DNA of 64,000 nucleotides from Chondrocystis sp. NIES-4102 (lineage in GTDB: Bacteria > Cyanobacteriota > Cyanobacteriia > Cyanobacteriales > Xenococcaceae), in the NCBI GenBank assembly GCA_002368355.1, contig AP018281.1:3596001-3660000 (forward strand), read 5' to 3'. The translations under genes were made by a program, and so were the position numbers. Under the pieces are notes generated by a model, which was given only the letters and a program-made list of their open reading frames with translations, made no database searches and was not told the DNA's origin. Below are positions 1 to 8,533 of the stretch, piece after piece (position 1 is the first letter of the stretch; each line of letters begins with the position of its first letter).

Positions 1-818
1 TCTTCTGTCAACGGATGAGTACGAAATAGAGATTGCAACCCAGCACCAGAAAAAGGATTAATAATTAATACAGGTTCAAAAGCAGGATTACCATTCATGG
101 GTATTTGCTTACCAATGGTTTCCAGCTTTTCTAACGCACTTGCCAACGCTAAAGGATTTCCAGTAATTTCGGCAGCACCGCGATCGGCAGAAAATTCACG
201 AGTACGAGAAATCGCCATTTGAATTAAGGAAGCAGAAATAGGTGCAAGTATCACTAAAACCATCACCCCGATAGGATTACCTCCTTGGCGGTTATCACGG
301 TTTACAGGGCCATATAATGCACCAAACGTTAATATTCTACCTAAAAATGTTACTGCACCTCCCAATGTACCAGCTACTGCTTGGGTTAAGGTGTCGCGGT
401 TTTTGATATGGGTTAATTCATGAGCGATTACTCCTGCTAATTCTTCTTTATCTAAAATGTCCACAATTCCTTGAGTTACTGCAACTGCTGCATTATCAGG
501 ATTGCGACCCGTTGCAAAGGCATTAGGAGTTTTTGTAGGTACTAAGCACAATTTGGGCATAGGTATATTGGCTTTTGTGGCTAAATCCGCTACCAGATCA
601 TATAATTCGGGTGCTTGTTCACGAGCTATAGGTTGCGCTCTATAGGCTGCTAATGCAGCTTGATCTGAATAAAACCAAGACCCAAAACTACTAATTGCAG
701 CAAAAATTAAACCAATTAATGCACCCTGTTCGTTACCTGTTGCCCAATAGCCACCTAATACTAATATTCCGCTTAATAAGCCCAATAAGGCTGCGGTTTT
801 CAATTGATTTGCCAACAT
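1..818 (-). CDS. htpX: Zinc metalloprotease HtpX-like (M48), 3' end outside window
   Basis: Membrane-bound M48 zinc protease that degrades misfolded membrane proteins. Reading the minus strand from the ATG at 818 gives an uninterrupted frame to the window edge (272 codons). The zinc motif HELTH falls at about residues 133-137. Two hydrophobic segments lie near residues 8-24 and 33-50, and the FATGRNPDNAAVAV stretch typical of HtpX precedes the motif. A later REFSADR motif carries the expected third zinc ligand (Glu). Only the C-terminal tail is missing. It appears to be transcribed alone; an AT-rich 364-base spacer separates it from the next gene. The family assignment is firm; the substrate in this organism is unknown. 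Confidence 0.93.
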   Translation of the reverse strand, partial: MLANQLKTAALLGLLSGILVLGGYWATGNEQGALIGLIFAAISSFGSWFYSDQAALAAYRAQPIAREQAPELYDLVADLATKANIPMPKLCLVPTKTPNAFATGRNPDNAAVAVTQGIVDILDKEELAGVIAHELTHIKNRDTLTQAVAGTLGGAVTFLGRILTFGALYGPVNRDNRQGGNPIGVMVLVILAPISASLIQMAISRTREFSADRGAAEITGNPLALASALEKLETIGKQIPMNGNPAFEPVLIINPFSGAGLQSLFRTHPLTE

Positions 819-1182
819 TAGCTAAACTATCGATATATGTATATTTTCTTTAATAAAGATACATTATTAAACAGCAAATAATTTTCGTCAGGCATCTAGC
901 TTAAGTAATATAGGGTTTGGCAGAAGTGTTTATAAATATTTTTATGTACGATGAGTAGAGCAAAAATCTATTTCAATTAATCTTGATAAAAAGAGTTTAC
1001 AGATAGGTCGTTCTTTTGGATAGATATTATAGTAATTAAATAGCGATAATACTATTAAAAATAATTACTCTCCCCAGGTTAGGATGTAGAGATAAACATT
1101 TTCTCTCTTAATAAAAAATAGGGGAATAGATAATAATTACTATCCCCCATCTGTGTTATTTAATTAATTTGTCAGGCTAAAA
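819..1182. other. Spacer between htpX and the BON lipoprotein gene
   Basis: No convincing gene. The right-hand part holds a terminator-like hairpin for the BON lipoprotein gene (1110-1148). The left part, directly upstream of htpX, should carry the htpX promoter, but no clear -35/-10 pair could be fixed by eye. Confidence 0.5.
1110..1148 (-). terminator. Probable intrinsic terminator of the BON lipoprotein gene
   Basis: On the minus strand, a G-rich arm and its complement (GGGG/ATAG on the plus strand pairing with CTAT/CCCC, one bulged A) form a stem of about eight pairs around a 10-base loop. It is followed by a U-rich run (the A-rich plus-strand stretch 1111-1119). It lies some 35-70 bases past the stop codon of the BON gene. 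Seen in sequence only; stability was not computed. Confidence 0.55.
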
Positions 1183-1641
1183 TTACGATTCAGTAGCAGG
1201 TACAATTTCAACTTCTACATTCACATCTTTAACCCCTTTAATTTCCTTAGCAAGAGGCATAATCTTGTTATATTCATCCTGGCTAGGAACTGTACCAAGT
1301 ACTTTAACTGTTCCTTCTTCCGATTCTATAGTTAACTTAGAACGAGGAATATTAGCTTCTAATTTTGATCTAACTTGGCTTTCGAGATCGGAATCTAGTT
1401 TTTCTTGGTCATCGCCAGCTACATTATTACGCTCTTCTCTAGCACGAATATCCGAGTTTAATTGCTTTCTGCGAACTTCACTAACTCCATCTTCCTTAGT
1501 TGTTTTAACTTCTGTGGCATCTTCCACTTTTGCAGTATCGTCTGTTGAAGTTGGAGCATCAGAACTAGTTCTAGACACATCACAAGCAACTGTACTAAAA
1601 AGTAATGTACTACCTAATAAGAATAATGTTAATTTTTTCAT
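1183..1641 (-). CDS. BON-domain lipoprotein
   Basis: A 152-residue protein with a lipoprotein signal peptide: KK at residues 2-3, a hydrophobic core, then TVAC with the lipid-attachment Cys at residue 20. A Ser/Thr/Asp-rich linker follows to about residue 60. A BON domain occupies about residues 85-150, with the GTVPSQDEYNKI...GVKDVNVEV pattern. BON domains bind phospholipid surfaces and occur in osmotic-stress and envelope proteins such as OsmY; the role here is inferred. It sits divergent to nothing and is followed by a good terminator, so it is probably monocistronic. The neighbour at 1849-2907 is also of a stress family, but the 207-base gap does not prove an operon. Confidence 0.85.
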   Translation of the reverse strand: MKKLTLFLLGSTLLFSTVACDVSRTSSDAPTSTDDTAKVEDATEVKTTKEDGVSEVRRKQLNSDIRAREERNNVAGDDQEKLDSDLESQVRSKLEANIPRSKLTIESEEGTVKVLGTVPSQDEYNKIMPLAKEIKGVKDVNVEVEIVPATES

Positions 1642-1848
1642 TAGTTTTTACCTAAATTAATTGAGAATAATTATTTATTTTGCCAACAGTAACTTACTTC
1701 TAATTGGTCAATAAAAATAAGGCTGGAATTTTGGAAACTAAAATGGCAATTTCCACTTCTTTTACTATTTAATACATAACCGTAAAATTAAAGGTAAATT
1801 TGCTTTTAAAATTTCCAAATCCAACTTTATTTATTTGAGCGTACTATT

Positions 1849-2907
1849 TTACTGCTGAATCACATCGCCATCACTGTCGATATCTAATTCCTCACGACGG
1901 ATAGTTTCGCTTGTTTGAACAGTTTCTTGTTCAACTTCTTTACGGATGCTCACCTCTTCACGCAGGAATGCTTGTTTTTGAATGTTTGCTGATTCTTCGT
2001 AAGCTTCCATACGAACAACCTCACCTTCACCAAAAGCAACTGTATTAGGATCTACTACGCTTTGGTTGCTAACATTTTTCCGTTCGATAACAATACGTTC
2101 TTTTTGAATTGGAACAGCTACTTCTGCTGTATCGGTTTCAACTCTTTTACTAACACCAACTTCACCAACTTTAGCTCGTTCTTTATCTACAACTAAACGT
2201 TCTTCGTAAAGTTTAATATTTTCAACGTCTGTATCTACTTTTACATTGGGGTTAACTGTATTCGTAGACGTAGTAGTAGTTGTTGTTGTGACAGGAGTAT
2301 CGATCGCTCTTCTAGTAGTGGGAGTATCTACAACTGTATTTGTTGCTCTTGTAGCAGTAGTAGTAGCTGATGCAGGTGCATCGTAGATGTCCAATTCTTC
2401 TACACCATGACGCTTCATAATACTTGCAGCGTGGTCAACTTCGCTAGCTGTGCCACTAACCATAACTAAATAACTACCACTTTTTACGCGATCGCTATAA
2501 ATTTTTGCTCTTTCTTCAGGAATACCCAAACCTGCTAATGCACCTACTAAACCACCTGCTACCGCACCGATACCAGCACCAGCTAAGGTAGTGGCGAGGG
2601 CGGTTGCTCCCGCACCAGCTAATAAAATTGGACCTATGCCAGGAATCGCTAAAGTACCCAAACCAACTAGTAATCCAGTCAATCCGCCTAATGTACCGCC
2701 TGTAACTGCTCCTGTTGTAGCACCCTCATCTGCTTTATTGCCAACCCCTGCTGTTGTATCGTATCCAGCAACTTGATCGGCATTTTTAGCGATAACGGAT
2801 ACTTGATCCATATTGTAGCCAGCTTCTTTTAATTCGCGAATGGTAGACTCAGCTTCATCGCGACTGTAGAATAAGCCATAAGCACTTTTGTTTTGAATAT
2901 TGCTCAT
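1849..2907 (-). CDS. Stress protein: GSP17M-like N-terminus plus DUF2382 (YsnF/AvaK) C-terminus
   Basis: This 352-residue protein has three parts. Residues 8-45 (YSRDEAESTIRELKEAGY) match the general stress protein 17M fold. Residues 65-130 are a very Gly/Ala-rich hydrophobic stretch that could form a membrane hairpin. After a Thr-rich linker (about 178-222), residues 230-345 form a DUF2382 domain with the repeated KLYEERLVV/KERIVIERK pattern. DUF2382 proteins are commonly annotated as stress or desiccation related in cyanobacteria; no biochemical function is established. A shorter relative of the N-terminal part lies at 27698-28150. The start is the first ATG and matches the family N-terminus. 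Confidence 0.85.
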   Translation of the reverse strand: MSNIQNKSAYGLFYSRDEAESTIRELKEAGYNMDQVSVIAKNADQVAGYDTTAGVGNKADEGATTGAVTGGTLGGLTGLLVGLGTLAIPGIGPILLAGAGATALATTLAGAGIGAVAGGLVGALAGLGIPEERAKIYSDRVKSGSYLVMVSGTASEVDHAASIMKRHGVEELDIYDAPASATTTATRATNTVVDTPTTRRAIDTPVTTTTTTTSTNTVNPNVKVDTDVENIKLYEERLVVDKERAKVGEVGVSKRVETDTAEVAVPIQKERIVIERKNVSNQSVVDPNTVAFGEGEVVRMEAYEESANIQKQAFLREEVSIRKEVEQETVQTSETIRREELDIDSDGDVIQQ

Positions 2908-3768
2908 CTTTCTGTGTTCTTTGTGTGTTGTAATTGAAATTGATGACTAGCTTTTGTAAGCTAAATAGTTTGATTCTCAATAATTGAGAAAAGTATTTGA
3001 CTCTCTTTATTTATCTAATATTTGCTGCTAATTTTAATCCATCTTTAGTTTTATTTTTGACTTTTATAAACACCTTCGATTGCTCATACTTGGGGAAAAA
3101 TGCTATAGAAATACTCAACATCTTAACCCTAATCCAGGTTGATCAAGCTGATGATAGATGATTTGCCCTTGTACAGAGTCTTGAAATTAATAGCTAGTAA
3201 TAAGAATATTGAAGATCAAATATATATAGCTTTAAGATTTGATGAAGCAACCATGCTCAAGTAATTTCATCTCAGATAGCTAAAAATTTTTTAAAAAACC
3301 ATTTTCTAAAACAAAAAGGCTCGTTGTTTGTCTTAGTTGTAGTTAGTATTTATATATTAATTGTCAAAGTTACTATAACTTCACAACCTAACCCCATTTC
3401 CCCTACCAAGTAAATTGCTTCTTCTCAAACTGTCATAAAAAAAAGTTTAAAAGCCCAATTTACTATTATTTGGTAAAGTTAGTTTGAACTAATTACTAAT
3501 TATTTTAAAGTAAGATAAGCCATGATAGCTGACCTCTTAAAGTATAACCAAACTACTTTATAACCCACGAAAATAGCAGCTTACATTTGCCAAAATCTGT
3601 TCTTGACTGTACTATATGTGGGAACTATGCTTTATAAGATTTAGCATAACTTTAAATAACTTTACACCCGCCATAATTAAGTAATTTAAAATTCCACTTC
3701 TATTAAACAATCCCTAGAGAGACATTCCTAGGATAGCCAGCAAATTAAGTCAAAAATAAATATTTATA
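2908..3768. other. 860-base spacer without a supported gene
   Basis: AT-rich DNA between a minus-strand stress gene and the plus-strand channel operon, so both promoters should lie here. The only open frame with an ATG is 37 codons (3151-3264) and has no recognisable features. No repeats of the heptamer type occur here. Nothing else could be identified. Confidence 0.5.
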
Positions 3769-4770
3769 ATGGATGCCTTCACGCCAATCACAACCGTAAC
3801 AGAGCAACTATCCTTAATGATCCAAGGGTTTTTGGAACTGCTACCACAATTACTATTAGGACTGATTGCTTTTATTATTTTCTGGTATATAGCGCGGTTT
3901 TCCCGCCAAATCATCAAAAAAGTAACCAGACGTAAAAAATCTCGCAACGTAGGTTTAGTCCTGGCTAGACTATCTCAAAGCTTAATCATTTTAGTTGGTG
4001 CGTTTGTAGCCTTAGCAATTATTATTCCCTCGTTTAAACCTGGGGATTTAATACAGTTATTAGGAGTTAGTGGGGTAGCAATTGGTTTTGCTTTTCGCGA
4101 TATTTTGCAAAACTTCCTATCAGGTATCTTAATTCTAATTACCGAGCCATTTGTAATTGGTGATCAGATTATTTTCAAAGATTATGAGGGGACGGTAGAA
4201 AATATTCAAACTCGCGCCACCATTATCAAGACTTACGACGGTCGAAAAATTGTAATTCCTAATGCAGAATTATTTACAAATTCAGTAATAGTCAATACTG
4301 CTTTTGAAAAACGTCGTTTAGAATACGATATTGGGATTGGGTATAGTGATGATATTGATCGGGCAAAACAAATTATTTTGAATGTTTTAAGGAATTATCC
4401 AGATGCTATCTTAGATCCGCCTCCAGAAGCTTTAGTAGTAGATTTAGCTGCAAGTAGTATTAATATACGCGCCCGTTGGTGGATTAATCCCCCTCGTCGT
4501 GCTGATCTATTAGATGCTCAAGATCGAGTATTGGCAGAATTAACCAAAAAACTAGTAGCTGCGGGGATTGATTTACCTTATCCTACCCAACAGATATTGT
4601 TCCACGATCAGACAGAAGAAGTAGACGGAGATCGAACTCGCCAAAGAGAAGGATGGCCAGCAAGACAAGGAGATAATCCTCAGTCTGGAAGTATTAGTAA
4701 GGCTTTGCATCAACTTGTAAAAAATAGCAACCGTGATCATGGCAATAATCAGCAAAACCAGGATATTTAA
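3769..4770 (+). CDS. Small-conductance mechanosensitive channel, MscS family
   Basis: A 333-residue MscS-type channel. Transmembrane segments lie at about residues 20-45 and 60-85, followed by the pore-lining TM3 region (about 90-120) with GVSGVAIGFAFRDILQNFLSG, the family's most conserved part. The cytoplasmic beta domain follows (VIGDQIIFKDYEGTVENIQTRATIIKT, then VIPNAELFTNSVIVN). The last 45 residues are polar and probably disordered. MscS channels open under membrane tension and release osmolytes on hypo-osmotic shock. The 3' end overlaps the next gene by 38 bases, which implies translational coupling with that unknown protein and, just beyond it, a second MscS homologue. Confidence 0.93.
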   Translation: MDAFTPITTVTEQLSLMIQGFLELLPQLLLGLIAFIIFWYIARFSRQIIKKVTRRKKSRNVGLVLARLSQSLIILVGAFVALAIIIPSFKPGDLIQLLGVSGVAIGFAFRDILQNFLSGILILITEPFVIGDQIIFKDYEGTVENIQTRATIIKTYDGRKIVIPNAELFTNSVIVNTAFEKRRLEYDIGIGYSDDIDRAKQIILNVLRNYPDAILDPPPEALVVDLAASSINIRARWWINPPRRADLLDAQDRVLAELTKKLVAAGIDLPYPTQQILFHDQTEEVDGDRTRQREGWPARQGDNPQSGSISKALHQLVKNSNRDHGNNQQNQDI

Positions 4771-5926
4771 GCAACTAGAAAACTGGTTATCAAAATATGG
4801 TTTGTCTTTACCTTGGGATACTAAAGAATCATCGCAATTACCTGTAAGTAAAAGATGGCAACCAGAGTTACCAAATCAACTATCACAACAGCTACTTGAC
4901 GCGATCGCGAATTTACCTAATCATCCTGCCAACATACAATCAATTCAAGCGACATTAGAAAACACTTTCGATATCTGGCGAAAAAATCCTAATAGTATCA
5001 GTAATTCTGTAGTTATTTTAAGTAGTCCTGTGACTGCTGTATCTAGCATCCTAGCTCAAACCTTAACGGCATGGGCTGAGGAAAAGCAGGTTATAGTTAA
5101 CATTTTGCCTTTGACAGCTAGACCAATAGTTGAAAATATTGATTCGCAATTACGTCAACATCTGTCATCACATCCCCAGAATTCAGATTCTCAGACCATA
5201 GAAGTAATTGTTATTCCTGATCTTGGTTGGTGTTTTTTACGATCCTTATCAGGTTTTGCGGGTATTGAATATTTAGAATCTTTGTTAAATGAGGAAAATA
5301 ATAATCGTTTTTGGATTATTGGATCAGGTCAAGTAGGCTGGGAATATCTTAAATCTGTCTCTAACATTGCTGGCTATTGTGGGGAAGTATTAACATTGCC
5401 TGCTATTGATCCTGAAGAATTAGATGCTTGGTTTTCCCCAATTATTAAAGAGTTTAATATTAGCTTTAACAATTCTAATATTGATCAAGAATTGAGCAGT
5501 AGCGATCAAGATAACCGTACTAAATATTTTAAGCAATTAAACGAGATTTCTCAGGGAATTAGTACGGTAGCAGTACAGGGGTTTATCCAATCAATTAATT
5601 ATCAAAAAATAGAAGAGCAAGATAGTAATTTAGAATGTGAATCAGGGTATATAATTGCGGACAAACCTGAGTTACCAGATCTACCAGATTTAAATTTAAA
5701 AGAACAATATCTCTTATATTCCCTATTGTTGCATGGTGAACATACTATGAAAACATTGGCTGAAAGTTTAGGAGATCCAGTGTTAGAGGTACATCCTATA
5801 GTACAAAAATTACGTAGCAAAGGAATTATAGATCAGCAGCAAAAAATATTAAAAGTTAACCCCATCCACTATCCTAAGCTACAGCAAGAGCTAGCAAGAA
5901 ACAATTTTCTGATCAACACTCAGTAA
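4733..5926 (+). CDS. Unknown protein with degenerate ATPase-like core and C-terminal winged helix
   Basis: A 397-residue protein that I cannot name. Residues 85-105 (VVILSSPVTAVSSILAQTL) and 157-165 (EVIVIPDLGW) sit where the Walker A and B strands of a P-loop ATPase would be. No GxxxxGK[ST] is present, so nucleotide binding is doubtful. The segment WIIGSGQVGWEYL (about 195) and a LTLPAIDPEELDAWFSP stretch resemble sensor and lid regions of AAA/STAND proteins. Residues 320-390 look like a MarR/winged-helix domain (YLLYSLLLHGEHTMKTLAESL...VQKLRSKGIID). The GTG at 4733 and the ATG at 4739 are both possible starts. It is sandwiched between two MscS genes: it overlaps the first by 38 bases and ends 3 bases before the second. 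A regulatory or scaffold role for the channels is inference. Confidence 0.75.
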   Translation: MIMAIISKTRIFKQLENWLSKYGLSLPWDTKESSQLPVSKRWQPELPNQLSQQLLDAIANLPNHPANIQSIQATLENTFDIWRKNPNSISNSVVILSSPVTAVSSILAQTLTAWAEEKQVIVNILPLTARPIVENIDSQLRQHLSSHPQNSDSQTIEVIVIPDLGWCFLRSLSGFAGIEYLESLLNEENNNRFWIIGSGQVGWEYLKSVSNIAGYCGEVLTLPAIDPEELDAWFSPIIKEFNISFNNSNIDQELSSSDQDNRTKYFKQLNEISQGISTVAVQGFIQSINYQKIEEQDSNLECESGYIIADKPELPDLPDLNLKEQYLLYSLLLHGEHTMKTLAESLGDPVLEVHPIVQKLRSKGIIDQQQKILKVNPIHYPKLQQELARNNFLINTQ

Positions 5927-5929
5927 GTA

Positions 5930-6790
5930 ATGAATACTCAATTTTATTGGTTAGCCCAATCTGCTGAGGAGACGGCAGAAGAGGCAGCAAACGAAACTAA
6001 AGAAATTATCTCTAAAATAACAACAGGAAAAGTAGCCGAAGCGATATTAATTTTAGTGGTTACTTATTTAATTTTAAAAATATTAGATAAGTTAGTTATT
6101 TGGCTATCAGAAAGAATTGCTAAACAATGGCGATTGGGAGTTAAACAGTTTTTACCTTTTTTAAGGATGTTGGTCTTAACTACCACAGTAGTAATTTTAA
6201 TGAATTTATTTCTTAATCTATCTAGGGAAAATATATTAGCAGTAACTGGTACAGTAGCTGTGGCTTTAGGATTCGCTTTTAAAGATTATGCAAGCTCAAT
6301 TATTGCGGGTATTGTAGCTCTCTTTGAATCTCCCTATGCTGTAGGCGACCGCATTAAAATTGGTGATTATTATGGGGAAGTTATTAGTTATGGTTTACGA
6401 GCTATTAAAATTCAAACCCCAGATGATAATACAATTACTATTCCTCATAATAAAATCTGGACAGAAGGAGTCTCCAATGCCAATGCTGGAGCGTTAGAAG
6501 CTCAGGTGATCACAGAGTTTTATCTGGGTCACAATATTGATATTGACTTGGTTAAAAAAATTCTTTATCGGGTAGCCCAAACTAGTAAATATACCGCCCT
6601 CAAATTACCGATAGTAGTAATTATGGAAGAAAAGCCTTGGGGTAGCACGTTTAAGCTTAAATCCTATCCTCTTGATGCTAGGGATGAATTTATCTATAAA
6701 ACTGATCTAATTACTAGAGCTAAAAAGGCTTTTAAAAAATATCATATATCATATCCTTCAGTCTCAGTAATCGGAGCAAATACAATCTAA
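5930..6790 (+). CDS. Second MscS-family mechanosensitive channel
   Basis: A 286-residue MscS channel, clearly a different subtype from the one at 3769. TM segments lie at about residues 35-58 and 78-100. A pore helix at 103-130 contains GTVAVALGFAFKDYASSIIAG, and the beta domain follows (YAVGDRIKIGDYYGEV, IPHNKIW). It lacks the long polar tail of the first channel. The ATG lies three bases after the stop of the winged-helix gene, so the three genes almost certainly form one transcript. The two channels could differ in gating threshold or form separate heptamers; the sequence does not decide. No terminator was evident in the 44 bases before the convergent DUF2294 gene. Confidence 0.93.
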   Translation: MNTQFYWLAQSAEETAEEAANETKEIISKITTGKVAEAILILVVTYLILKILDKLVIWLSERIAKQWRLGVKQFLPFLRMLVLTTTVVILMNLFLNLSRENILAVTGTVAVALGFAFKDYASSIIAGIVALFESPYAVGDRIKIGDYYGEVISYGLRAIKIQTPDDNTITIPHNKIWTEGVSNANAGALEAQVITEFYLGHNIDIDLVKKILYRVAQTSKYTALKLPIVVIMEEKPWGSTFKLKSYPLDARDEFIYKTDLITRAKKAFKKYHISYPSVSVIGANTI

Positions 6791-6834
6791 ATCATGAATA
6801 TAAATTCACAAAGGATTGTTAATTGCTCATTCAA

Positions 6835-7215
6835 TTACTTTCTCATTCGTACTTCTGGAGTTTGAGCCAGGATGACCACAATGCCCAGATATCCAGTTTC
6901 CAAAACTGTATCACATAATAAATCTTGAGTAGGAACACCTACAACACTGGTTATTAATTCCTTGATTTGAGGCTTAATAGTCTGACAAGCTTGATTCCTC
7001 ATCTGATTTGCTAATACTAATTGATCATTTTCAATTAATATTTTTTCCACATTACTAACTGTATTCTCAGCAATAATTGTAATTTGCTCACGTAGTATTT
7101 TACAAAATACCCTTGTAGGTTTAATACCCAATTGTTGACGCAGCAGTTTTTGCACACTTTGAGCAACAGTACGCTCCAACTGCCCTATAGTAGGCAGGGT
7201 TGACTCTATATTCAT
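6835..7215 (-). CDS. DUF2294-family protein (second of a tandem pair)
   Basis: DUF2294 domain protein of about 126 residues from the ATG at 7215. A TTG at 7269 would add 18 residues, but the family N-terminus (GQLERTVAQ...LLRQQLGIKPT) fits the shorter form. The conserved pattern is visible: an N-terminal helix, R/KVFCKILREQITIIAEN, then LTPxE-like ending in an NQACQTIKPQIKELITSVVG helix. The domain has no established function. It lies immediately downstream of a paralogue (7271-7684) in the same orientation. The pair share the layout but have diverged strongly, suggesting an old duplication. Confidence 0.75.
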   Translation of the reverse strand: MNIESTLPTIGQLERTVAQSVQKLLRQQLGIKPTRVFCKILREQITIIAENTVSNVEKILIENDQLVLANQMRNQACQTIKPQIKELITSVVGVPTQDLLCDTVLETGYLGIVVILAQTPEVRMRK

Positions 7216-7270
7216 AGTAATAATAAATACTTGACTCGATTTTTTTGATATAATACTATTAGGCTTCAAA

Positions 7271-7684
7271 TTAGTCTTTATTCTGTCCCAACTTAGAAGT
7301 AGGACGAATAGTTGGGGGATTAGCTAACAGTAAAATAGCTCCAACATAACTATATTCTAAGGCAGTATTATATAGGCACTTAATAACTTCTACCTGCGAT
7401 ATCTCTTCAACTAACTGTTGTAGTTTTGGTCTAATCACTTGGTCAATAACCTCGCGAATTTGCACCAAAAGATCGAAGGATTCTGTTGTCAACAAAAGTT
7501 GCTCAATTGGAGTAATTACATCCTTAACCAAAATAACTATTTTATTCCCTAATAGATGGCAGTCAACTTGACTCGGTTGAGAACCAAACCATTCACGGTA
7601 CAAAGCTTTGATGTTTTGTGCCAAAGTTCGTTCTAATTGCCCAGCAGTTGGATAAGTATTTATTTCAGAATTATCGCTCATCAC
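7271..7684 (-). CDS. DUF2294-family protein (first of a tandem pair)
   Basis: This 137-residue protein has the DUF2294 layout: GQLERTLAQNIKALYREWFGSQPSQV at about 15-40, then NKIVILVKDVITPIEQLL, then a helix QIREVIDQVIRPKLQQLVEEI and a final strand VGAILLLANPP. The family is widespread in cyanobacteria and Firmicutes with no assigned activity. Tandem duplication with the gene at 6835-7215 and near-abutting reading frames indicate an operon. The start is one of two adjacent ATGs. Confidence 0.78.
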   Translation of the reverse strand: MMSDNSEINTYPTAGQLERTLAQNIKALYREWFGSQPSQVDCHLLGNKIVILVKDVITPIEQLLLTTESFDLLVQIREVIDQVIRPKLQQLVEEISQVEVIKCLYNTALEYSYVGAILLLANPPTIRPTSKLGQNKD

Positions 7685-7887
7685 TAAAAGATTAACAGTT
7701 GAGTAAGTAGAAATTTACTTTTTGCTTTGTCAAACAGTGGGTATAGTATTTGATCCTCAGCTACAGAGTAGGTGAGAAAAGCATCAATAAATTAGAATAA
7801 TCTTGAGATTGCCGACAGGCAGTCATAATATTAATTATTGTAAATTGATTTTTAACAGATTTAAATGTATTTTATATAGCGAAAACC

Positions 7888-8346
7888 CTACTTAAAAGTT
7901 CGTGATTTCAATTTTGGTGCGTTGTAGCTATGGATGGGTTGATTTTGAGGTATATAGCAATCAGAATCTGAGTTTGTATAGCTTTTACTAATTAAACTTT
8001 TTACTCTACTAGTTAAATCATCAAGATCAAAAGGTTTATATAAAATTCCATCTGCCCTACTATCAACCAGTTGTTCTTCTTGTATTTGGTCAATACCAGA
8101 AACTAGTAAAATAGGCAAAGAATGAAATCTTAGTTGCTCTTTTATTCTACGAGCCACTTCCAGACCACTAATTTTAGGCATCATTACATCCATCAAAATT
8201 AGCTTAGGACGTAATTTGCCCAAAACATTTAAAGCATCTTGCCCATTATTTACTGTCGCAACCTGGTATCCCGCAGATTCTAAAACTAATCTAAATAACA
8301 ACAATAGATCATCATTATCTTCCACCACCAAAATAGATTTACACAT
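7888..8346 (-). CDS. Single-domain response regulator (CheY-like)
   Basis: A 152-residue receiver-only protein. Acidic residues DND at 10-13, the phospho-acceptor Asp53 (LILMDVMMP), the conserved Ser at about 83 (LLVSG) and Lys104 (ILYKPFDL) are all present, so it should be phosphorylatable. The last 35 residues are a polar tail with no output domain. No histidine kinase is adjacent; the partner is unknown. The frame is bounded by short AT-rich spacers on both sides. Confidence 0.92.
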   Translation of the reverse strand: MCKSILVVEDNDDLLLLFRLVLESAGYQVATVNNGQDALNVLGKLRPKLILMDVMMPKISGLEVARRIKEQLRFHSLPILLVSGIDQIQEEQLVDSRADGILYKPFDLDDLTSRVKSLISKSYTNSDSDCYIPQNQPIHSYNAPKLKSRTFK

Positions 8347-8533
8347 CTTTCAAGCTTTTATTTTACCGCATCATACTAAAATACCCAATTATGTATAATC
8401 CTTCATCACTAACAAGATATACAACCTTGGTAATAGAATAGCTTTTTCATCAAATATTGATGGTTATCTATATCAAGATAAATAAATTGATGCTTCTTTT
8501 TTTAATTTATCATTAAGTTATAAACTAATTAAT

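Noticed and set aside
1265-1660. 131-codon plus-strand frame
   Set aside because: Antisense shadow of the BON lipoprotein gene.
3151-3264. 37-codon frame in the 2908-3768 spacer
   Set aside because: Too short, no ribosome-binding site or family pattern.
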